Below are positions 57,599 to 64,000 of a stretch of DNA of 64,000 nt, piece by piece. A model generated the notes under the pieces. It was not told the DNA's origin. It did no database searches and saw only the letters and a list, made by a program, of their open reading frames with translations. The stretch's first letter is position 1. Each line of letters begins with the position of its first letter. The position numbers and the translations under genes are program-made. The DNA is from Chlorocebus sabaeus. Taxonomy: Eukaryota; Chordata; Mammalia; Primates; Cercopithecidae. The stretch spans positions 43,947,931-44,011,930 of the forward strand of contig NC_132909.1 in assembly GCF_047675955.1 (NCBI RefSeq), given 5' to 3'.

Positions 57599-58653
57599 GA
57601 GATGGAGTCTTGCTCTGTCACCAGGCTGGAATGCAGTAGCACGATCTCGGCTCACTGCAACCTCCACCTCCTGGGTTCAAGCGACTCTCCTGCCTCAGCC
57701 TCCCAAGTAGCTGGGATTATAGGCATGCGCCACCATGGCTAATTTTGTATTTTTAGTAGAGATGGGGTTTCTCCATGTTGGTCAGGCTGGTCTCAAACTC
57801 CCGACCTCAGGTGATCTGCCCACCTTGGCCTCCCAAAGTGCTGGAATTACATCAGTGTGAGCCGCTGCAACAGGCCTTTTTCTTTTCTTTTTTTTTTTTT
57901 TTGAGACGGAGTCTTGCTCTGTTGCCCAGGCTGGAGTGCAATAGCACAATCTTGGCTCATTGCAACCTCCACCTCCGAAGTTCAAGCAGTTCTCCTGCCT
58001 CAGCCTCCTGAGTATCTGGGATTACAGGCATGTGCCACCACGCCCGGATAATTTTTTGTATTTTTGGTAGAGACAGGGTTTGGCCAGGGTTTGGCCATGT
58101 TGGCCAGGCTGTTCTCGAACTCCTGACCTCAAGTGATCTGCCCGCCTCGGCCTTCCACAGTGCTGGGATTACAGGTGTGAGCCACTGTGCCTGGCTGAAT
58201 GAAGGTCCCATTTCTGTTGGATACATTCACAGAAGTGGAGTTGCTGCCGTGTATGTGGTCTCCTACCTGCATGCAGTTTCCTTCACATCCCTTCCCTGGC
58301 CACATCATGCTGTGTCATGAAGACACTAATCTTTTTTTTTTTTTTTTTTTTTTTCCAGACAGGGCCTTGCTCTGTCACCCAGGCTGGAGTGCAGTGGTGC
58401 AATCGTGGTTCATTGCAACCTCAACCTCCTGGGCTCAACCAACCCTCCTACCTCAGCCTCCCAAGTAGCTGTGACCATAAGCATGAATGTGGGTTCATAC
58501 CACATGCCTGGCTAATTTTTTAATTTTTATTGTTTGTAGACATAGGGGCTCCCTATGTCACCCAGGCTGGTCTCAAACTCCTAGGCTCAAGCAATCCTCC
58601 CGCCTTGGCCTCCCAAAGCACTGGGATTATAGGCAAGAGCTACCACACCCGGC
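57027..58653 (-). repeat. Four Alus, minus strand
   Basis: 57027-57314; 57570-57872; 57873-58196, directly adjoining; 58332-58653, flanked by 'agacactaat' copies. The third holds a short duplication ('ggtttggccagggtttggcc'). Unique pieces are 57315-57569 and 58197-58331. Confidence 0.86.
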
Positions 58654-58734
58654 CCAGACACTAATTTAACCAGGCCTCTCAGGTTGGATCGGAGGGCTGC
58701 TGCTTCCAACTTTTCCTGGTATAAGAAATATTCG

Positions 58735-60257
58735 GCCGGGCGCGGTGGCTCACGCCTGTAATCCCAGCCCTTCAGGAGGCTGAGGCAGGCGGATCACAAG
58801 ATCAAGAGATTGAGACCATCCTGGCCAACATGGTGAAACCCCATCTCTACTAAAAATGCAAAAATTAGCTGGGCCGTGGTGGCACACGCCTGTAATCCCA
58901 GGTACTCAGGAGGCTGAGGCAGGAGAATCGCTTGAACCAGGGAGTCAGAGGTTGCAGTGAGCCAAGATCATGCCATAGCTCTCCAGCCTGGGCGACAGAG
59001 CGAGACTCCATCTAAAAAAAAAAAAAAAAAGATATATTCTCCAGGTCAGGTGTGGTGGCTCACACCTATAATCCAAGCACTTTAGAAGGCCGAAGTGGAC
59101 GGATCACTTGTGGTCAGGAGTTTGAGACCAGCCTGGCCAATATGGTGAAACTCCTGTCTCTACTAAAAATGCAAAAATTGGCTGGGTGCAGTGGCTCATG
59201 CCTGTAATCCCAGTACGTTGGGAGGCCGAGGCAGGTGGATCACCTGAGGATAGGAGTTCGAAACTAGCCTGGCCAACATAGTAAAACCCCGTCTCTACTA
59301 AAAATACGAAAATTAGCCTGGCATGGTGGCAGGCGCCTGTAATCCCAGCTAGTCAGGAGGCTGAGGCAGGAGAATCGCTTGAACCCAGGAAGCAGAGGTT
59401 GTAGTGAACCGAGATCATGCCATTGTACTCCAGCCTGGGCAACAGGAGTGAAACTCCATCTCAAAAAAACAAAACAAAACAAAAAAACGGCTGGGCACGG
59501 TGGCTCATGCCTGTAATCCCAGCACTTTGGGATGCTGAGGCAGGCAGATCACGAGGTCAGGAGATCGAGACCATCCTGGCTAACATGGTGAAACCCTGTC
59601 TCTACTAAAAATACAAGAAAATTAGACAGGCGTGGTGGTGGGTGCCTGTAGTCCCAGCTACTCGGGAGGCTAAGGCAGGAGAATGGCATGAACCCGGGAG
59701 GCGGAGCTTGCAGTGAGCTGAGATTGTGCCACTGCACTCCAGCCTGGTGACGGAGCAAGACTGTCTCAAAAAAAAAAAAAAAAAAAAAAAAAAATTAGCC
59801 GGGCATGGTGGCACATGCCTATAGACCCAGCTACTCTTGAGACTGAGGCACAAGAATCTCTTCAACCTGGGAGGTGGAGGTTGCAGTGAGCCAAGATCGT
59901 GGCACTGCACTCCAGCCTGGGTGACAGAGAGACTCTGTTTAAAAAAAAAAAAAAAAAAAAGGTCAGGCACGGTGGCTCATACCTGTAATCCCAGCACTTT
60001 GGGAGGCCAAAGCGGGCAGATCACCTGAGGTTGGGAGTTTGAGACCAGCCTGACCAACAAGGAGAAACCCCGTCTCTACTAAAAATACAAAATTAGCCGG
60101 GCATGGTGGCACATACCTGTAATCCCAGCTACTAGGGAGGCTGAGGCAGGAGAATTGCTTGAACCTGGGAGGCAGAGGTTGCAATGAGCCAAGATCGTGC
60201 CATTGCACTCTAGCCTGGGCAACAAGAGTGAAACTCCATCTCAAAAAAAAAAAAAAA
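58735..60257 (+). repeat. Alu cluster with double insertion into one linker
   Basis: 58735-59030 full. An Alu left arm at 59043-59178 ends in 'aaaaatgcaaaaatt', and a right arm at 59796-59960 starts 'aaaattagccgggc'. Between them lie two complete Alus (59179-59488, 59489-59795). The two arms look like one Alu opened in its middle A-rich linker. 59962-60257 is full. Confidence 0.82.
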
Positions 60258-60587
60258 ATCCTGCAAGGTGCCTTACTCAAGAGCCACAGTACCAGGGCTA
60301 GAGAAACCTGGGGTCCTGATGCCACAGTGGTAAGACCTGCCATGCCTCTGGAGAGCAATAATGTGGTACCCACTGCATGCCAGTGCCATGCCAGCACCAA
60401 AGACAGAAACGGTGGCTCAGGAAGTTTCCGGATTTTGGATTTTAACTTTTGGCTGTAGGTGGAGTGTGCTTTTATCTGCTTCTAGGCCAGTGGGACCAGC
60501 CCTTTCCTGCATTATCTCACCCCAGTGCTGCGGGGAGGGCAGTCTAAACTCCATTCACAGAGCCTCAGAGAGAATGAAGCCCACAGC

Positions 60588-60905
60588 TGGGTGTGGTGGC
60601 TAACACCTGTAACCCCAGTACTTTGGGAGGCCAAGGTGGGCCAGTCGCTTGAGCCCAGGAGTCCAAGACCAGCCGGGGCAACATGGCGAGATCTCCGTCT
60701 CTACAAAAAAAATGCAAAATTTAGCCATGGGTGTTGGTGCATCCTGTGGCCCCAGCCACTCAGGAGGCTGAGGTAGCTGGGGATCACTTGAGCCCTGGGG
60801 GTCGAGGTTGCAGTGAGCTATGCTTGTGCCATTGCACTCCAGCCTGGGTGACAGAGCAATTTCCTGTCTCAAAAAAAAAAACAAAAACAAAAAAAAAACA
60901 AAAAA
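60588..60905 (+). repeat. Alu
   Basis: Plus, J-like, with a long mixed tail of A and CA interruptions. Confidence 0.85.
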
Positions 60906-61365
60906 AATTGTGGTGCTGGAGTCTCTGAGGTAATGCAGTGTAAGAGCTGGGGCTCCCCTGCCTGCACCCGGGGCCTCTGCAGATGACCAGAGGAACTGCC
61001 CCTCAGGAGCTCAGACTGCCCAGGGGGCCCCAAGACCCATGATCAATGCCAGGTCCTGCCAAAAAGCGCATCCGGGATAATTGTCATTTCCCCTAATTAA
61101 AAACATGTTGGCCAATTTCCTGATGGAGAAACAAAGAAGCAGAAAAGAAAACAAATAAAAACCCTGCAACCCCTCCCTTAATCACTCAGCTCGCAGAGAT
61201 AATCTCCGTTGGCATGTTCATGACCGCCTTCCGGCGTTTCTTTGCCTGCATTTTCAAAACGGTCTTATTATATTTTTGTTCTTATCCAAGAAATGTGACT
61301 GTATTGGAGAAGAAACAGCCAACAAGATAAGCAGAGAGAAAAAATAAATAGAAAGTATACCTCTC

Positions 61366-62930
61366 GGCCGGGCGCCATGGCTCACGCCTGCAATCCCAAC
61401 ACTTTGGGAGGCCAACACAGGCGGATTACTTGAGGTCAGGAGTTTGAAACCAGCCTGGCCAACATGGTGAAACCCCGTCTCTACTAAAAATACAAAAATT
61501 AGCCGGGCGTGAAAAAAAATTAGCCAGGCGTGGTGGTGTGTGCCTGTAATCCTGGGTACAAGGGAGGCTGAGGAAGGAGAATTGCTTGAACTTGGGAGGC
61601 AAAGGTTGCAGTGAGCCAAGATCACGCCATTGCACTCCAGCCTGGGTGACAAGAGTGAAACCATGTCTCAAAAAAATAATAATAAATAATAATAAACAGC
61701 CGGGCATAGTGGCTCATGCCTGTAATCCCAGCACTTTGGGAGGCCAAGGCAAGTGGATCACTTGAGGTCAGGAGTTCAAGACCACTCTGGCCAACATGGT
61801 GAAACCCTGTCTCTACTAAAAGTATAAAAAATTAGCTGGCTGTGGTGGCAAATGCCTGTAATCCTAGCTACTTGGGAGGCTAAGGCAAGAGTATCGCTTG
61901 AACCCAAGAGTTTGAGAACAGCCTGGACAACACAGTGAGACCCCTATAATTTAAAAAAAATTTTTTTTTTGAGACAAGAGTCTCCCTTTGTCACCCAGGC
62001 TGGAGTGCAGTGGTGCAACCTTGGCTCACTGCAACCTCCACCTCCCAGGTTCAAGTGATTCTCCTGCCTCAGCCTCCTACGTACCTAGAATTACAAGCAT
62101 CTGTCACCATGCTCAGCTCATTTTTGCATTTTTAGTGAAGACGGGGTTTCTCCATGTTGGCAGGCTGGTCTTGAATCCTGACCTCGGGTAATCCACCTGC
62201 GTCAGCCTCCCAAAGTGCTGGGATTACGGGGCTGAGCCACCACACGCTTGGCCAAAAGTTTTGTTTTTAAATTTAATGTTTGTACTTCTTTCCCCTGCTT
62301 AAGAAAAATACAACATACATCTCTTGGCCAGGCGCAGTGGCTCACGCCTGTAATCCCAGCACTTTGGGAAGCTGAGGAGGGTGGGTCACCTGAGGTCAGG
62401 AGTTCAAGACCAACCTGGCCAACATGGTGAAACCCCCATCTCTACTAAAAATACAAAATTAACCGGGTGTGGTGGCGGGTGCCTGTAATCCCAGCTACTC
62501 GGGAGGCTGAGGAGAGAGAATCACCTGAACCCGGGAGGCAGAGGTTTCAGTGATGCAAGATCGCTCCATTGCACTTGAGCCTGGGAGACAGCGCGAAACT
62601 CCAACTAAAAAAAAAAAAAAAAAAGCCGGGCGCCGTGGCTCATGCCTGTAATCCCAGCACTTTGGGAGGCCGAGGCGGGCAGATCATGAGGTCAGGAGAT
62701 TGAGACCATCCTGGCTAACACGGTGAAACCCCGTCTCTACTAAAAATACAAAAAAATTAGCTGGGTGTGTTGGTGGGCGCCTGTAGTCCCAGCTACTCGG
62801 GAGGCTGAGGCAGGAGAATGGCGTTAACCTGGGAGGCGGAGCTTTCAGTGAGCCGAGATTGCGCCACTGCACTCCAGCCTGGGTGACAGAGCAAGACTCC
62901 ATCTCAAAAAAAAACAAAACAAAAAAAAAA
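61366..62930. repeat. Five Alus
   Basis: 61366-61696 plus, with a small internal duplication ('attagccgggcgtg' then 'attagccaggcgtgg'). 61698-61960 plus, with an ending of left-arm type instead of a normal right arm. 61962-62252 minus. 62325-62622 and 62624-62930 plus, both inside one target site ('catacatctctt' and 'cattcatctctc'). Confidence 0.84.
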
Positions 62931-62938
62931 CCATTCAT

Positions 62939-63010
62939 CTCTCTCACACACATACACACTCACATAAACACACACACACATATATATACACACACACATG
63001 CACACATAGC
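62939..63010. repeat. CA microsatellite
   Basis: CA units with 'tatatata' in the middle, just after an Alu tail. Confidence 0.8.
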
Positions 63011-63105
63011 TACAGCTCATGTAGGACGGGAAAGGCTATTAGCCCCACCCACCCAGCAGAGCTCCACCTGAGGCAGGTCAGAACAGGAGACAAATTAAAG
63101 TTCAA

Positions 63106-63780
63106 GGCCTGGGCAGTGGCTAACGCCTGTAATCCCAGCACTTTGGGAGTCCAAGGCGGGCAGATCATCTGAGGTCAGGAGCTCAAGACAGCCTGGCCAA
63201 CATGGTGAAACCCCGTCTCTACTAAAAACACAAAAATCAGCCGGGCGTGGTGGCGTATGCCTGTAATCCCAGCTACTTGGGAGGCTGAGGCATGAGAATT
63301 ACTTGAAGCCAAGAGACAGGTTGCAGCAAGCCAAGATCGTGCCACTGCGCTCCAGCCTGGGCGACAGAGTGAGACTCCCTCATCAAAAAAAAAAGAGAGA
63401 GATACGTGATTCATCCAGAGTTCAGGCTTGATCCCTGACATGGATGAAACTGTCAAGTTATTTAGGCTAATTTCAAAAACTTTTTCTGTGTGCTATTTTA
63501 TTTTTTTGAGACAGGCTCTCACGCTGCCCCCAGGCTGGAGTGCAGTGGCATGATCATAATTCAATGTAGCCTCCTGGGCCCAAGCAACTCTACCTCAGCT
63601 TCTGGAGTAGCTGATACTACAGGCGCGAGCTACCACACCCGGCTAATTTTTAAAGTTTTTGTACGGGCAGGGTCTTGCTATGTTACCTAGGCTGGTCTCG
63701 AACTCCTGGGCTCAAGGGATTGCTCCCGCCTTGGCTTCCCAAAGTGCTGGGATTACAGGCGTGAGCCACCATGCCCAGCC
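63106..63780. repeat. Two Alus in inverted orientation
   Basis: 63106-63400 plus, full length. 63503-63780 minus, with small deletions ('acgctgcccccaggctgg'). Confidence 0.85.
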
Positions 63781-63800
63781 TCTTTTATTTTGAATACCAA

Positions 63801-64000
63801 AATAATACAGTAGCTTCCCCTTACCTGTGGGGAGTATGTTCCAAGATTCCCAGTAAATTCCTGAAACTTCAGAAAATACCCAACATGTATACACTGTTTT
63901 TTTCCTATGCATACATACATACCTATGATAAAGTTTAATTTATCAATAAGACACAGTAAAAGATGAACAACAATAACATAATAAAATAGAAAATTAATAA
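63801..64000 (+). mobile_element. Tigger-type (MER2-like) element, cut by the window end
   Basis: 'acagtagcttccccttacct' at the left resembles the Tigger terminal repeat. Then 'tatgttccaagattcccagt', 'ttcctatgcatacatac', 'ctatgataaagtttaattta' and 'aagacacagtaaaagatg' follow the order I remember for MER2/Tigger1. Non-coding remnant. Confidence 0.7.

Larger units (their letters stand above)
37411..64000. other. Intergenic Alu-rich DNA, no gene recognised
   Basis: No exon chain or recognisable protein. In humans the next gene in this direction is HOMER3, some 50 kb away (from memory), which fits an empty stretch. Unique pieces longer than 300 bases are 37411-38390, 38595-39104, 39561-40524, 40867-41549, 42846-43344, 44012-44581, 45861-46299, 47971-48252, 50553-50932, 54021-54700, 60258-60587 and 60906-61365. 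All lack coding character as far as I can read. Regulatory elements could lie in them unseen. Confidence 0.7.

Noticed and set aside
1..64000. CRISPR arrays, operons, phage or other prokaryotic systems
   Set aside because: Spliced gene structure, Alu and MIR content show a primate nuclear genome. The repeats are interspersed retroelements and microsatellites, not spaced direct repeats of a CRISPR kind.
1..64000. tRNA, rRNA or snRNA genes
   Set aside because: I saw no tRNA-like A/B box pair outside SINEs and no rRNA or U-RNA core words. A covariance-model scan would be needed to exclude small RNAs.

Overview
The window is primate nuclear DNA. About 100 Alu elements or Alu fragments lie in it, with older MIR, L2, L1M, hAT, mariner and Tigger fossils. 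Several young Alus carry base changes I associate with the Old World monkey AluY lineages: 'gctcaagcctgtaatc', 'actagccgggcgaggtgg', 'gcgtaaacccggg' and 'gagatccggccactgc'. The best guess is therefore a macaque, baboon, guenon or a close relative. The assignment rests on remembered subfamily patterns, not on a search.

The only protein-coding gene I can support is SUGP2 (SURP and G-patch domain containing 2, formerly SFRS14), on the + strand. The window opens in the intron before its large coding exon. Eight coding exons follow, at 406-2016, 8415-8535, 17443-17933, 19349-19460, 23433-23911, 26381-26442, 33020-33156 and 33814-33934. Every junction uses GT/AG and keeps the frame. Together they encode the last 1044 residues and the stop. 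About 38 N-terminal residues and the promoter lie before the window. The protein has a long low-complexity N-terminal region, two SURP modules, an acidic stretch, a basic segment and a C-terminal G-patch, as expected of a nuclear RNA-processing factor. A GT donor follows the stop codon directly, so a non-coding 3' exon is likely (proposed 34561-35165). Poly(A) signals lie at 35141 and 37391.

From about 37.4 kb to the end I see no gene. By human synteny from memory (SUGP2 followed at a distance by HOMER3) this is intergenic DNA. It holds dense Alu clusters, some nested, an L1M remnant, a split MER30-like element, a MADE1-like mariner MITE, several microsatellites, a 166-bp pyrimidine tract, two strong palindromes, a diverged local duplication and a Tigger-type element at the edge.

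I found no undescribed multi-gene system. The items most worth a second look are: (1) both SURP modules are split by an intron at the same Trp codon in the same phase, so joint loss of two exons (603 nt) stays in frame and makes a hybrid SURP; (2) two nearly identical young Alus in direct orientation flank exactly those two exons; (3) two head-to-tail Alu arrays in which the target-site duplication recurs between units; (4) CTCF-like motifs near the gene's 3' end; (5) a tandem palindromic GGATTAATCC array.
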